Assembly (NCBI RefSeq): GCF_024756275.1
Contig: NZ_JANUGQ010000013.1
Location: forward strand, 1 to 64,000
Direction: 5' to 3'
DNA from: Streptomyces pyxinae
GTDB lineage: Bacteria; Actinomycetota; Actinomycetes; Streptomycetales; Streptomycetaceae
Length of the DNA stretch: 64,000 bases
Within the stretch, counting starts at the first letter, position 1; each line of letters begins with the position of its first letter. The translations under genes were made by a program, and so were the position numbers. The notes below the pieces were generated by a model, which made no database searches, was not told where the DNA came from, and worked only from the letters and a program-made list of their open reading frames with translations. Shown here in pieces: positions 33,013 through 42,287 of this stretch.

Positions 33013-33280
33013 CGCGGCCCCTCCTCCCCCGGTAGTCCGGCTTCTCGTCTCTTCGACCGAGCCTACGCGGCGTTCGGCGAGAACGAGCAGGGCCCCGGTG
33101 ACCAGGACCCCGGCGGCCGGCTCGTAGCTTCCGACGAACCGGCCCCGGGGTGGTCCCGTACGGACCGGGGAGCCGTACGTCGCGGGGCCCCGGGCGGTAC
33201 GGGTGTCCGGGCGGGGGCACGGCGCCGGGCGCCCGTACGGCACGGGGTCCGGGCGGCAGGCGTCCCGGCGGGCGTACGGC

Positions 33281-34915
33281 TCAGTGCGCGCCGATGCCGG
33301 TGAGGGACTTGACCTCCAGCTCGGCGTACTTGCCGGCGTCCGGGGTCTCCCGGGAGAGCAGCGAGCCCAGCCAGCCCAGCAGGAAGCCCAGGGGGATGGA
33401 GAACAGACCCGGGTTCTCCAGCGGGAACCAGGCGAAGTCGGCCTCCGGGAACATCGAGGTGGGCTTGCCGGAGACGACCGGGGAGAAGAGGACGAGCGCC
33501 ACCGAGGAGATCAGCCCGCCGTAGATGGACCAGAGCGCGCCCTGGGTGGTGAACCGCTTCCAGAACAGGCTGTAGAGGATGGTCGGCAGATTGGCCGAGG
33601 CGGCCACGGCGAAGGCGAGGGCGACCAGTCCGGCGACATTGAGATCGCGGGCGAGGGCGCCGAGGCCGATGGAGACCACTCCGATGAGGACGGTCGCCCA
33701 GCGGGCGGCCCGGACCTCCTCCTTCTCGGAGGCGTGCCCCTTGCGGATCACATTGGCGTAGATGTCATGGGCGAACGACGAGGAGGAGGCGAGGGTGAGG
33801 CCCGCGACCACGGCCAGGATGGTGGCGAAGGCGACGGCGGAGATCACCGCCAGCAGGATGGCGCCGCCCGCCGAGTTCTCGCCGCCGATGTGCAGGGCGA
33901 GCAGCGGGGCGGCGGTGTTGCCGGCCTTGTTGGAGGCGGTGATCTCGGCGGGCCCGACGAGCGCGGCGGCGCCGAAGCCCAGCGCGATGGTCATCAGATA
34001 GAAGGCCCCGATGATGCCGATCGCCCAGTTGACCGAGGTGCGGGCGGCCTTGGCGGTGGGCACGGTGTAGAAGCGGATCAGGATGTGCGGCAGCCCCGCC
34101 GTGCCGAGCACCAGGGCGATGCCGAGCGAGAGGAAGTCCAGCTTGGAGGTGCCGGTGGCGCCGTACTTCAGCCCGGGCTCCAGGAAGGCCGCGCCCTTGC
34201 CGCTCTTCTCGGCGGCGTCACCGAGGAGTTCGGAGACGTTGAAGCCGTACTTGAGCAGCACCAGGAAGGTGATGAGCAGGGTGCCCGCGATCAGCAGCAC
34301 CGCCTTGACCATCTGCACCCAGGTGGTGCCCTTCATGCCGCCGACGGTGACGTACACGATCATCAGCAGCCCGACCAGCGCGACGATCCCGACCTTGCCG
34401 GCGTCGCTGGTGATGCCCAGCAGCAGCGAGACCAGGACGCCCGCGCCGGCCATCTGGGCCAGCAGATAGAAGATCGAGACCACGATGGTGGAGGTGCCGG
34501 CGGCGGTACGCACCGGACGCTGGCGCATCCGGTAGGCGAGCACGTCGCCCATGGTGAAGCGGCCGGAGTTGCGCAGCGGTTCGGCGACCAGGAGCAGCGC
34601 GACCAGCCAGGCGACCAGGAAGCCGATGGAGTAGAGGAACCCGTCGTAGCCGAAGAGGGCGATGGCCCCGGCGATGCCCAGGAACGAGGCGGCGGACATG
34701 TAGTCGCCGGAGATGGCCAGGCCGTTCTGGAAACCGCTGAACTGGCGTCCGCCGGCGTAGAAGTCGGCGGCGCTGCGGGTCTGCCGGCCGGCCCAGACGG
34801 TGATGACCAGGGTCGCGACGACGAAGCAGCCGAACAGGGTGATGATCAGCGGCCGGTGCTCGGTGGTGGCACTGGGGGCGGCGAGCAGGGTGGCGGCGGG
34901 GTGGACGGTGCTCAT
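33281..34915 (-). CDS. Sodium/solute symporter, acetate/monocarboxylate type (ActP/MctC-like)
   Basis: 544 aa, thirteen predicted membrane helices of the SSS family. SAADFYAGGRQFSGFQNGLA and SGDYMSAASFLG are typical of the ActP/MctC group that takes up acetate, pyruvate or propionate with Na+ or H+. The DUF485 gene overlaps its start by 4 nt, the usual yjcH-actP pairing. The exact substrate cannot be decided from sequence. Confidence 0.92.
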   Translation of the reverse strand: MSTVHPAATLLAAPSATTEHRPLIITLFGCFVVATLVITVWAGRQTRSAADFYAGGRQFSGFQNGLAISGDYMSAASFLGIAGAIALFGYDGFLYSIGFLVAWLVALLLVAEPLRNSGRFTMGDVLAYRMRQRPVRTAAGTSTIVVSIFYLLAQMAGAGVLVSLLLGITSDAGKVGIVALVGLLMIVYVTVGGMKGTTWVQMVKAVLLIAGTLLITFLVLLKYGFNVSELLGDAAEKSGKGAAFLEPGLKYGATGTSKLDFLSLGIALVLGTAGLPHILIRFYTVPTAKAARTSVNWAIGIIGAFYLMTIALGFGAAALVGPAEITASNKAGNTAAPLLALHIGGENSAGGAILLAVISAVAFATILAVVAGLTLASSSSFAHDIYANVIRKGHASEKEEVRAARWATVLIGVVSIGLGALARDLNVAGLVALAFAVAASANLPTILYSLFWKRFTTQGALWSIYGGLISSVALVLFSPVVSGKPTSMFPEADFAWFPLENPGLFSIPLGFLLGWLGSLLSRETPDAGKYAELEVKSLTGIGAH

Positions 34916-35286
34916 GCGTCGGCCTCCGTGCGGGTCATCCGGGCCTTGATCGCCCGCGACTTGGGGTCGAGCTTCGCGGCGGCGTGCCGTGAGTAGAACC
35001 AGGCGATCAGGAAGGTGGTGAGGAATTGGGCCAGTCCGAGCACCAGCGCCACATTGACGTTGCCGAGGAGCGTGGTGCCCATGAAGCCGCCGGCGTAGTT
35101 GGAGAGCAGGACGTACAGCAGGTACCAGGCGATGAAGGCGATGGTGAGCGGAAAGGCGAACGACCGGTAGGCGTGGCGCAGTTCACCGAACTCCGCGCTC
35201 TGCTGCACCTCGGCGAACTGTGCGGTCGTGGGCTGTGCGGGACGGTCGTCCCGGCCGCCCGGGGGCGGCGCTGCGTCGGTGGCCAC
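34912..35286 (-). CDS. DUF485 membrane protein (YjcH-like partner of the symporter)
   Basis: 124 aa. A Pro/Asp-rich N-terminus (about 1-25) precedes the DUF485 domain with two membrane helices; EFGELRHAYRSFAFPLTIAF is characteristic. It is encoded directly before the ActP-like symporter with ATGA overlap. Start GTG 35286 has GAGGAG 6 nt upstream. In enterobacteria the homologue is co-transcribed with acs-actP, but acs is not in this window. Confidence 0.9.
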   Translation of the reverse strand: MATDAAPPPGGRDDRPAQPTTAQFAEVQQSAEFGELRHAYRSFAFPLTIAFIAWYLLYVLLSNYAGGFMGTTLLGNVNVALVLGLAQFLTTFLIAWFYSRHAAAKLDPKSRAIKARMTRTEADA

Positions 35287-35515
35287 GGAAGACTCCTCGC
35301 GGTGGATAGGGGGTGGGCACGGTCCGGCGTGCGGTTGACACCGGCTCTTCCCTGTCAACGGCACGGCGCCCGGCACGAAGCGGTTCACCCTCCGGGTTTT
35401 TCCGGAAGAAGTCGTTGCTGAGCCGTGATGATCAGCGCTAACTTCACTCGTCATGCACCTGCCGCCCGTACAGCTGTGCGGGCGGACGTCACGGATGATG
35501 TGGAGAACCGAACCC

Positions 35516-37051
35516 ATGGCTCATCTGGGATCCAGGCGCGGGCGCGTGCTCGCCCTGCCCGCCGGTCTGGTACTCACGGCCTCGCTCGGACTGCTGCCGA
35601 TCGGCGCGGCCTCGGCCGCCCCGGCGGACGAGGCACCGGCCACCGCGGTCGCCACGGACGGCCCGGAACTGTCGTACGTCGTCAATGTCAAGGGCGGCGG
35701 CGCGGCGAGCGCTTCGCTGAAGAAGGCGATCACCCGGGCGGGCGGCACCGTCGTGGTGGCCTACGACCGGATCGGTGTCGTCGTCGTGCACTCGAAGAAC
35801 CCGGAGTTCGCGAAGACGATACGGGAGGCCAGGGACGTCCAGTCGGCCGGCGCGACCCGTACCGCGCCGATCGCCGCGCAGTCCACCAAGGACATAGCCG
35901 CCGAACAGCCGCTCACCGCCCGGGAGGCGAAGGCCGCGGCGGCCAGGGCGTCCGACGAGCAGGACGCGCTGGAACCGCTCCAGTGGGATCTGCCGGCCAT
36001 CAAGGCGGACAAGGCGCACCAGCGGTCGCTGGGCAGCAGGAAGGTCACCGTCGCGGTCATCGACACCGGGGTGGACGACACCCACCCCGACCTGGCGCCC
36101 AACTTCGACCGCGCGGCCTCCGCGAGCTGTGTCTCGGGCAAGGCCGACACCACCGAGGGCGCCTGGCGGCCCGCCGCCGGCGAGAGCGACCACGGCACCC
36201 ATGTGGCGGGCACCATCGCCGCCGCCAAGAACGGCACCGGCGTCACCGGTGTCGCGCCGGGGGTGAAGGTCTCCGGCATCAAGGTCTCCAACCCCGACGG
36301 GTTCTTCTACACCGAGGCGGTCGTCTGCGGTTTCGTCTGGGCCGCCGACCACGGCGCCGAGGTGACCAACAACAGCTATTACGTGGACCCCTGGCTCTTC
36401 AACTGCGTCAACGACCCGGACCAGAAGGCCCTGGTCGAGGCGATCAAGCGGGCCTCCGGGTACGCCGAGCGCAAGGGCGCGGTCAATGTGGCCGCCGCCG
36501 GCAACTCCAGCACCGACCTGGCCTCGCACTCGGTCACCGACACCACCAGCCCCAATGACTCGGCCCCGGTCAAGCGGACCGTCGACCCGAGCCAGTGCCC
36601 CGACATCCCGACGATGCTGCCCGGTGTGGTCACCGTCTCCGCGACCGGCGCCAAGGGCCTGAAGGCCTCGTACTCCAACTGGGGCAACGGGGTCGTGGAC
36701 ATCGCCGCGCCCGGCGGTGACTCGACCGCCTACCAGCCGCCGCAGGCCCCCGCCGTCAACGGGCTGATCCTCTCCACGCTGCCCGGCGGCAAGTTCGGCT
36801 ACAAGGGCGGCACCTCGATGGCCTCCCCGCATGTCGCGGGCGTCGTGGCGCTGATCAGGTCGACGCACCCGAACGCCTCCCCGGCCCGGGTGAAGGAGCT
36901 GCTGTACGCCCAGGCCGACGACCAGGCGTGCACCAACCCGTACGACATCAACGGCGACGGCAAGATCGACGGGGTGTGCGAGGGCGGCAAGAACAAGAAC
37001 GGCTTCTACGGCACCGGGCTGGCCGACGCCCTGGACGCCGTCCGCAAGTAG
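35516..37051 (+). CDS. Secreted subtilisin-like serine protease (S8)
   Basis: 511 aa. Signal peptide about 1-33 (cut near ASA-AP), an inhibitor-type propeptide to about residue 160, then the S8 domain. The triad is complete: D183 (VIDTGVDDTHPD), H226 (DHGTHVAGT) and S434 (GTSMASPHVAG). Near the end DINGDGKIDG is a calcium-binding-type loop. It is predicted to be exported and self-activating. ATG 35516 is preferred because the signal peptide starts there, with GGAG 10 nt upstream. A TCCGG/CCGGA stem (35391-35406) lies in its upstream region. Confidence 0.93.
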   Translation: MAHLGSRRGRVLALPAGLVLTASLGLLPIGAASAAPADEAPATAVATDGPELSYVVNVKGGGAASASLKKAITRAGGTVVVAYDRIGVVVVHSKNPEFAKTIREARDVQSAGATRTAPIAAQSTKDIAAEQPLTAREAKAAAARASDEQDALEPLQWDLPAIKADKAHQRSLGSRKVTVAVIDTGVDDTHPDLAPNFDRAASASCVSGKADTTEGAWRPAAGESDHGTHVAGTIAAAKNGTGVTGVAPGVKVSGIKVSNPDGFFYTEAVVCGFVWAADHGAEVTNNSYYVDPWLFNCVNDPDQKALVEAIKRASGYAERKGAVNVAAAGNSSTDLASHSVTDTTSPNDSAPVKRTVDPSQCPDIPTMLPGVVTVSATGAKGLKASYSNWGNGVVDIAAPGGDSTAYQPPQAPAVNGLILSTLPGGKFGYKGGTSMASPHVAGVVALIRSTHPNASPARVKELLYAQADDQACTNPYDINGDGKIDGVCEGGKNKNGFYGTGLADALDAVRK

Positions 37052-37055
37052 CGCC

Positions 37056-37142
37056 CGGCGCGCCCCGTCCCCGCGTATGACGGCCGGCGCGCCCCGACCC
37101 CGCCTATGACGGCCGGCGCGCCCCGACCCCGCGTATGACGGC
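37056..37142. repeat. 29-bp tandem repeat, three copies
   Basis: Units begin at 37056, 37085 and 37114, each starting CGGCGCGCCCCG and ending CCTATGACGGC or CGTATGACGGC, with one or two base changes among copies. The array starts 5 bp after the protease stop codon. It contains no gene and precedes the terminator hairpin. Confidence 0.85.
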
Positions 37143-37235
37143 GGGGCCCCGCTCGCCTGCCGGGCCACGGGTGGGTCCGCTCGCCCGTAGGGTCGCGGGG
37201 GGCTCATGCGGGACGGCGGGCGGCCGGCGGTACGG

Positions 37236-37263
37236 GGCCGGGTGCGGGGAACCGCACCCGGCC
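37236..37263. terminator. Strong terminator hairpin after the protease gene
   Basis: GGCCGGGTGCGG (37236-37247) pairs perfectly with CCGCACCCGGCC (37252-37263) around a GGAA tetraloop. A pyrimidine-rich run (TCGCTTCCTCTTTCTTCTCC) follows. It ends the protease transcript 38 bp before the next gene. Confidence 0.8.
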
Positions 37264-37300
37264 TCGCTTCCTCTTTCTTCTCCTGGCACTGAGTGTCAGC

Positions 37301-38767
37301 ATGAAACCTATGGACCTCACTGAGCACGGCGATCTGCCCCGGGTGTGGACGGTACTGGGTGCCGAAACAGGGTTGCTGGAGGGAATCCGGTACGAGCGCG
37401 GCGACGGCCCCGGGCTGCCGGCGCGGCTGCCGGTCATGGAGCTGGCCCGGACCTCGGTGGCGGCCGCCGCGCTGGCGGCGGCCGAGCTCGCCGCCGTCCG
37501 CGCCGGAGGACCGGCGCCCCGGGTGCGGGTCTCGGACGGGGCGGTGGCGGCGGCCTTCGTCAGCGAGCGGCTGGTCCGGCTGGACGGCCGGGCGTGGGCG
37601 GCCTTCGATCCGCTCTCGCGCTTCTGGCGGACCGGCGACGGCCGGCTGCGCACCCACGCCAACTACCCGCACCACCGGGCCAGGTTGCTCGCCGCACTGG
37701 GGCTGCCGGACGGCGCCCCGGTGGCGGCCGTGGCCGCCGTTCTCGGGGGCCGGCGGGCCGTGGAGGTGGAGGAGGCGGTGTACGCGGCCGGGGGGCTGGC
37801 CGTCGCGGTACGGGACGTACGGCAGTGGGCCGCGCACCCGCAGGGTGCCCTGGTCCCGGGCCGGCCGCCGCTCACCCTGGAGCGGTCGGACGGGCCCGGG
37901 CGCCGGCCGGTTCCGTTCCCGGCGGCCGGGACGCCGGCCCGGCCGTGCGCGGGGCTCCGGGTGCTGGACCTGACCCGGGTCCTCGCCGGTCCGGTCGCCA
38001 CCCGGACGCTGGCCCTGCTGGGCGCCGAGGTGCTGCGCCTGGACTCCCCGCACCTGCCGGAGAGCCAGGAGGCCCACAACGACACCGGGCCCGGCAAGCG
38101 GTCGGCCGTCCTGGACCTGGCGAGCCGGGCCGGCCGGCGTACCTTCGACGAGCTGCTGGCCGGGGCGGACGTGGTGGTGAGCGGCTACCGGCCCGGGGCG
38201 CTCGACCGGTTCGGCCTCTCCCCCGCCGAACTGGCCGCGCGGCGCCCGGGGCTGGTCGTCGCCCGGTTGTCGGCCTGGGGGCGGTACGGCCCCTGGCGCG
38301 GCCGGCGGGGCTTCGACAGCCTGGTCCAGGCGGCGACCGGCATCGCCCTGCTGGAGGGCACCGACAGCGAGCCGGGTGCGTTGCCCGCGCAGGCGCTCGA
38401 CCACGGCACCGGCTATCTGCTGGCCGCCGGGGTGCTGCGGGCACTGACCGAGCGGCACCGGGACGGCCGGGGCGCCCTGGTCGAGGCGGCCCTCACCGAG
38501 ACCGCCCACTGGCTGGTGCACGACCTCGGGCGAGACGGGACCACCGGTCCGGACGGCCCGGCGGACCCGGACGGCCCGGCGGACCCGGGCGGCCCGGCCG
38601 ATCCGGGGGGCCCGGCCAACCGGGACCGCTGGACCAGCACGGTGGACGGCCCGCTGGGGCGGCTGCGGTACGCCCGTTCCCCGGTGGCGTACGAGGGCGG
38701 CCCGGCCGACTGGACCCGGCCGCCGGGCCGGTGGGGCACCGACGCCCCGGCCTGGTCCGGTGACTGA
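37301..38767 (+). CDS. Family III CoA-transferase (CaiB/BaiF type)
   Basis: 488 aa, homologous to formyl-CoA and carnitine CoA-transferases. The core (about 215-410) has VLDLTRVLAGPVATRTLALLGAEV, the GKRSAVLDL strand and the probable active-site Asp in QALDHGTGY. About 200 additional N-terminal residues may be a degenerate second CaiB-like half. A hexapeptide repeat (DGPADP and variants) lies near 418-441. The start is ATG 37301 or 37310; neither has a ribosome site. It is isolated, with no partner acyl-CoA genes. Confidence 0.82.
   Translation: MKPMDLTEHGDLPRVWTVLGAETGLLEGIRYERGDGPGLPARLPVMELARTSVAAAALAAAELAAVRAGGPAPRVRVSDGAVAAAFVSERLVRLDGRAWAAFDPLSRFWRTGDGRLRTHANYPHHRARLLAALGLPDGAPVAAVAAVLGGRRAVEVEEAVYAAGGLAVAVRDVRQWAAHPQGALVPGRPPLTLERSDGPGRRPVPFPAAGTPARPCAGLRVLDLTRVLAGPVATRTLALLGAEVLRLDSPHLPESQEAHNDTGPGKRSAVLDLASRAGRRTFDELLAGADVVVSGYRPGALDRFGLSPAELAARRPGLVVARLSAWGRYGPWRGRRGFDSLVQAATGIALLEGTDSEPGALPAQALDHGTGYLLAAGVLRALTERHRDGRGALVEAALTETAHWLVHDLGRDGTTGPDGPADPDGPADPGGPADPGGPANRDRWTSTVDGPLGRLRYARSPVAYEGGPADWTRPPGRWGTDAPAWSGD
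38551..38622. repeat. 18-bp tandem repeat inside the CoA-transferase gene
   Basis: Four units begin at 38551, 38569, 38587 and 38605. They encode hexapeptides DGPADP, DGPADP, GGPADP and GGPANR in the C-terminal third of the protein. The period is a multiple of three, so the reading frame is kept. Confidence 0.8.
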
Positions 38768-38830
38768 GGCACGGCGACCGAGCACGGCGACCGAGCCGTG
38801 CCGCCGACGGACCGCAGGGGTGCCCGGCGG

Positions 38831-39622
38831 TCAGCTCCCCGGACGCGGCCGGGGCGCGGACGCCCGGGCGAGGATCCCGGTGACCAGCAGGTACTGGGCG
38901 GCGGCATAGCTGAGCATGATCCAGAAGTCGGGTACCGGCGGCTGCGGCCAGCCGGCCACTCCACCGGCGATCAGGGTGTCGGAGAGCAGGAAGAGCGCGC
39001 CGCCCGCCCCGGCGACGGCGCCCAGACCGGCGGCGCCCCGGGCCATCACGGTCAGCAGGGTGGCGTACCCGGCGACCGGCAGCCGCAGCCCGGCGGGCAG
39101 CCCCGGCCACAACAGGGCCACCGTGACCACCAGCGCGGCCCCGTACCCACCGGTGACGACCCGGCCCCGGCCGGGCGCCGCCGCCCGGCGCGTACCGCGA
39201 AAAGCGACCAGATAGCAGAGGTGGCCCAGGGCGAACGAGCCCATTCCGGCGAGAAAGGCCCACTCGGCGCCGTCCGCGAGCAGGAGGACGTCCCCGCCCC
39301 AGCCGCACACCAGCGCGGCGAGCAGCGGGCGGGGGGCCCGGCACACCGCCGCGTACGCCAGCAGCAGGGGCATCAGCAGCGGTTTGGCGAGCAGATGGCC
39401 GGTGGCCGAGCCCCCGAGCAGCGCGGTCAGGTCGGTCACGACCGCCAGCCCGAAGGCGCCGAGCAGCAGCGCCCCGGCCCGCCCGGCACGAGCCGCCGGA
39501 ACGACCGCCCGGCCGCCGGTTCCGGTGATCGTCCGGCCGCCGGTTCCGACGACTGGGCGGCCTTCGGTCCTGGCGGTCGCCGCCCCGGTCCCGGGGGCCG
39601 CCGGTCCTGGCCCGGCGGTCAC
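38831..39622 (-). CDS. YhhN-family lysoplasmalogenase
   Basis: 263 aa membrane protein with about eight helices. The YhhN/TMEM86 family hydrolyses the vinyl-ether bond of lysoplasmalogens in animals and some bacteria. The family patterns include LLAKPLLMPLLL and CGWGGDVLLL. The first 45 residues (Gly/Thr/Arg-rich) lack family similarity and may be untranslated. The annotated GTG at 39622 overlaps the stop of the sterol-desaturase gene (GTGA), so the two are translationally coupled. Confidence 0.88.
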   Translation of the reverse strand: MTAGPGPAAPGTGAATARTEGRPVVGTGGRTITGTGGRAVVPAARAGRAGALLLGAFGLAVVTDLTALLGGSATGHLLAKPLLMPLLLAYAAVCRAPRPLLAALVCGWGGDVLLLADGAEWAFLAGMGSFALGHLCYLVAFRGTRRAAAPGRGRVVTGGYGAALVVTVALLWPGLPAGLRLPVAGYATLLTVMARGAAGLGAVAGAGGALFLLSDTLIAGGVAGWPQPPVPDFWIMLSYAAAQYLLVTGILARASAPRPRPGS

Positions 39623-40602
39623 GCGGCCGGCCCGGCGGACTCGAGCGCCGGTGCCGGCCGCCCCTCCGGGCCGGCGGGGGCGGGCCCGGCACCGGTCCGG
39701 TCCGACGGGGGCACGGCGACCGGAGGCGCGGCGACCGGAGACGGGGCGGCCGGAGACGGGGCGGCCGGAGGCGGGGCGGGCTGCCAGCCGGGTCCCCGGA
39801 AGACCCGGCCGGCCCGCTCCCGCCAGCCACGGGCGGCCCGCAGGTCCCGCGCGATGGCGGCGTACTCATGGGTGGCGACCCGCAGCGGGTTGTAGGTGGC
39901 GATGTTCTTGGTGAGCCCGAAGACGGGCCGCTCGGTCTCCGGCGTGAAGGAGCCGAACATCCGGTCCCAGACGATGAGGATCCCGCCGAAGTTCCGGTCC
40001 AGATAGCCGCCCTGGGAGGCGTGGTGCACCCGGTGGTGGGAGGGGGTGTTGAAGACGAACTCGATCGGGCGGGGAAGCCTGCCGATCCGCTCGGTGTGCA
40101 CCCAGAACTGGTAGACGAGGTTGGCCGAGGAGCAGAAGGCCAGCGCCGCCGGGTGCACCCCGCAGACGATCAGCGGCAGGTAGAACGGCCAGACGGTGAG
40201 CGAGGTCCAGGGCTGCCGCAGCGCGGTGGTGAGGTTGAACTTCCGGCTGGAGTGGTGGACGACATGGCAGGCCCAGAGGATCCGTACGACATGGTGGCCG
40301 CGGTGGGACCAGTAGTAGAAGAAGTCCTGGGCGAGCAGCATCAGCGGAACCGTCCACCACAGGACGGGCACCCGGGCCGGCGTCAGCTCGTAGACCGCGG
40401 TGTAGACCGCCACGATCGGGATCTTCCAGAGGAAGTCGAAGACCAGGCTGCCGAGCCCCATGCCCAGGCTCGTCGCGGCGTCCCTGGTCTCATAGCCGGC
40501 GGCGTCCTCGTCGGGGTGCAGCCGGCAGCTGACGATCTCGAGGACGGTGAGCAGCACGAACGCGGGTATGGACCACAGCACGACATCGGGCAGGTTCGGC
40601 AT
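39619..40602 (-). CDS. Sterol-desaturase/fatty-acid-hydroxylase family membrane enzyme
   Basis: 327 aa di-iron membrane oxygenase. All His-cluster motifs are present: HRGHH (100-104), HVVHH (113-117) and HHRVHH (189-194), with H150 and H169. The family includes C5-sterol desaturase, carotenoid hydroxylase and alkylglycerol monooxygenase. Its end NFGGILIVWDRMFGSF resembles the last. A Pro/Ala-rich tail (about 270-327) includes a small tandem repeat. It is the first gene of a two-gene operon with the lysoplasmalogenase. Confidence 0.9.
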   Translation of the reverse strand: MPNLPDVVLWSIPAFVLLTVLEIVSCRLHPDEDAAGYETRDAATSLGMGLGSLVFDFLWKIPIVAVYTAVYELTPARVPVLWWTVPLMLLAQDFFYYWSHRGHHVVRILWACHVVHHSSRKFNLTTALRQPWTSLTVWPFYLPLIVCGVHPAALAFCSSANLVYQFWVHTERIGRLPRPIEFVFNTPSHHRVHHASQGGYLDRNFGGILIVWDRMFGSFTPETERPVFGLTKNIATYNPLRVATHEYAAIARDLRAARGWRERAGRVFRGPGWQPAPPPAAPSPAAPSPVAAPPVAVPPSDRTGAGPAPAGPEGRPAPALESAGPAA

Positions 40603-40646
40603 GCGAGCACGGTAGAGCGGGCCACCGGGGCGCGGCTAGGGGTTGT

Positions 40647-40676
40647 TACCCACAAGTATGCGAGACGATCTGTCAA
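40647..40676 (-). promoter_or_regulatory. Probable promoter of the sterol-desaturase operon
   Basis: On the minus strand a perfect TTGACA (40671-40676) is followed after 18 bp by TGGGTA (40647-40652), about 45 bp upstream of the ATG at 40602. The -35 is exact; the -10 is a weak match. The rest of the divergent gap 40603-40915 holds GC-rich sequence and, near 40901, a TATTCT hexamer that may drive a leaderless exonuclease message. Confidence 0.45.
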
Positions 40677-40915
40677 CGCCCGCCGGGCGTCCCTCAGTCG
40701 CCGAACACTCCCTGAACATATGGGACAAATCGGGGCGCATCGCCCGGCTTCCCGCACCGGACGGATCGTCACCCCGCTCCCCCGTTCCCGCCCGCCGAGC
40801 CCGGCGCAACTCCCGTCCATCGCGCCGGAGTCGGGGGCGGGCGGGCGCGGCGGCGGCCGGCCGGGGGGACGCCCGGGCGCGGCGCTGTCAGTGCCGGGCT
40901 CTATTCTCAGGAACC

Positions 40916-41884
40916 ATGCTCGACGACCGTACGACAGCCATGTGGCCGACCGCCTACCCGCAGGGGTACGCGGTCGTCGACGTGGAGACCACCGGACTCG
41001 CCCGCGACGACCGGATAGTGTCGGCTGCCGTCTACCGGCTGGACGCCCAGGGGAATGTGGAGGACCACTGGTACACGCTGGTCAACCCCGAGCGCGATCC
41101 CGGTCCGGTCTGGATCCACGGACTGACCGCCGACATGCTGGTGGAGGCCCCGCTCTTCCCGGACATCGCCGCGGAGTTCTCGACCCGGCTGGAGGGCCGG
41201 GTGCTGGTGGCGCACAACGCCCTCTTCGACTGGGGCATGATCTCCCGGGAGTACGCCCGGGCCGAGCGGACCGCGCCGGTGCGCCAGCGGCTGTGCACCA
41301 TCGCGCTCGCCCGGGAGCTGGCGCTGCCGCTGCCCAACCTCAAGCTGGAGTCGCTCGCCGCCCACTTCGGGGTGGAGCAGCGCCGGGCCCACCACGCGCT
41401 GGACGACGCCCGGGTGCTGGCCGAGGCGTTCCGGCCGAGCCTGCACGCGGCGGCCGAGCGGGGGGTGACGCTGCCGCTGCTGGAGTGCCGGCCGCTCACC
41501 GAGTGGGTGCGGGAGCCGGCCCCGGCCGCGCGGATCGGCCGTCAGCCCTCGTACGGGCACGGCAGTTGGCGCCCCGCGCGCAAGCGCCCGGCCTGCCCGT
41601 ACCCCAACCCCGGGCGGTACGAGCCGGACAAGCCGCTCAAGCAGGGCATGCGGGTCGCCTTTTCGGGTGATACCTCCATCGACCGGGAGCTGCTGGAGGA
41701 CCGGGCGGTCGAGGCGGGACTGCACGTGGCCACCAGCGTCTCCCGGCTGACCAGCCTGCTGGTCACCAACGATCCGCTGGCGGGCACCTCCAAGACGGCG
41801 AAGGCGCGCCAGTTCGGCACGCCGATCGTGGACGAGGCCGCCTTCACCCATCTGCTCCGGGACGTGGCCCCGGCCGGGGGCTGA
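40916..41884 (+). CDS. DnaQ-like 3'-5' exonuclease with C-terminal BRCT domain
   Basis: 322 aa. The DEDDh exonuclease domain (about 15-185) has DVETTG (D22, E24), VAHNALFDWG and HHALDDARVLAEAF. A linker leads to a BRCT domain (about 243-318) beginning KQGMRVAFSGDTSIDREL. The family resembles the epsilon proofreading subunit, but the BRCT fusion points to a repair role. ATG 40916 has only AGGAA in front; TATTCT 8 nt upstream suggests a leaderless message. An internal ATG (residue 9) is an alternative. Confidence 0.92.
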   Translation: MLDDRTTAMWPTAYPQGYAVVDVETTGLARDDRIVSAAVYRLDAQGNVEDHWYTLVNPERDPGPVWIHGLTADMLVEAPLFPDIAAEFSTRLEGRVLVAHNALFDWGMISREYARAERTAPVRQRLCTIALARELALPLPNLKLESLAAHFGVEQRRAHHALDDARVLAEAFRPSLHAAAERGVTLPLLECRPLTEWVREPAPAARIGRQPSYGHGSWRPARKRPACPYPNPGRYEPDKPLKQGMRVAFSGDTSIDRELLEDRAVEAGLHVATSVSRLTSLLVTNDPLAGTSKTAKARQFGTPIVDEAAFTHLLRDVAPAGG

Positions 41885-42036
41885 GCCGGGGGGCTGAGCC
41901 GGAGGCGGGCGCGGCGGGACCGGGAGCCGGGTGCGGCCGGCCGTCCCCGGCCGATGCGACGGGCGGCTGGCCGGACGGGTGACCGCAGGGCGTGCCGCCG
42001 CTCCGGCGACCGGTGCCGGACCGCACCCTGTGGCGC

Positions 42037-42270
42037 ATGGCACGTTGTGAGGTCTGCGGAAACGATTACGGCATGTCGTTCGAGGTGCACGCGCAGGGCG
42101 CGGTGCATGTCTTCGACTGCTTCGCCTGCGCCATCCACCGCATGGCGCCCATCTGTGAGCACTGCCGGGTCCAGATCATCGGCCAGGGCGTCGAGGTCGA
42201 GGGCCACTGGTACTGCGGCGGGCACTGCGCCCGGGCCGAGGGGAGGGCGGGACTCGTCAACAAACGCTGA
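42037..42270 (+). CDS. Small zinc-ribbon protein, function unknown
   Basis: 77 aa with three CxxC-type pairs: C4/C7, C28/C31 (with H34) and C40/C43, plus C60 and C64. This is enough for two zinc sites in a ribbon or LIM-like arrangement. The family is common in actinobacteria without a known role. The ATG at 42037 has no ribosome site and an upstream in-frame ATG at 41992 exists; the zinc pattern starts right after 42037, which favours it. Confidence 0.72.
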   Translation: MARCEVCGNDYGMSFEVHAQGAVHVFDCFACAIHRMAPICEHCRVQIIGQGVEVEGHWYCGGHCARAEGRAGLVNKR

Positions 42271-42287
42271 CAAGGTCTGACCAGGAC

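Noticed and set aside
35489..38785. A minus-strand open frame of about 1100 codons opposite the subtilase and CoA-transferase
   Set aside because: The plus-strand genes have intact catalytic motifs and a signal peptide. The antisense frame has none.
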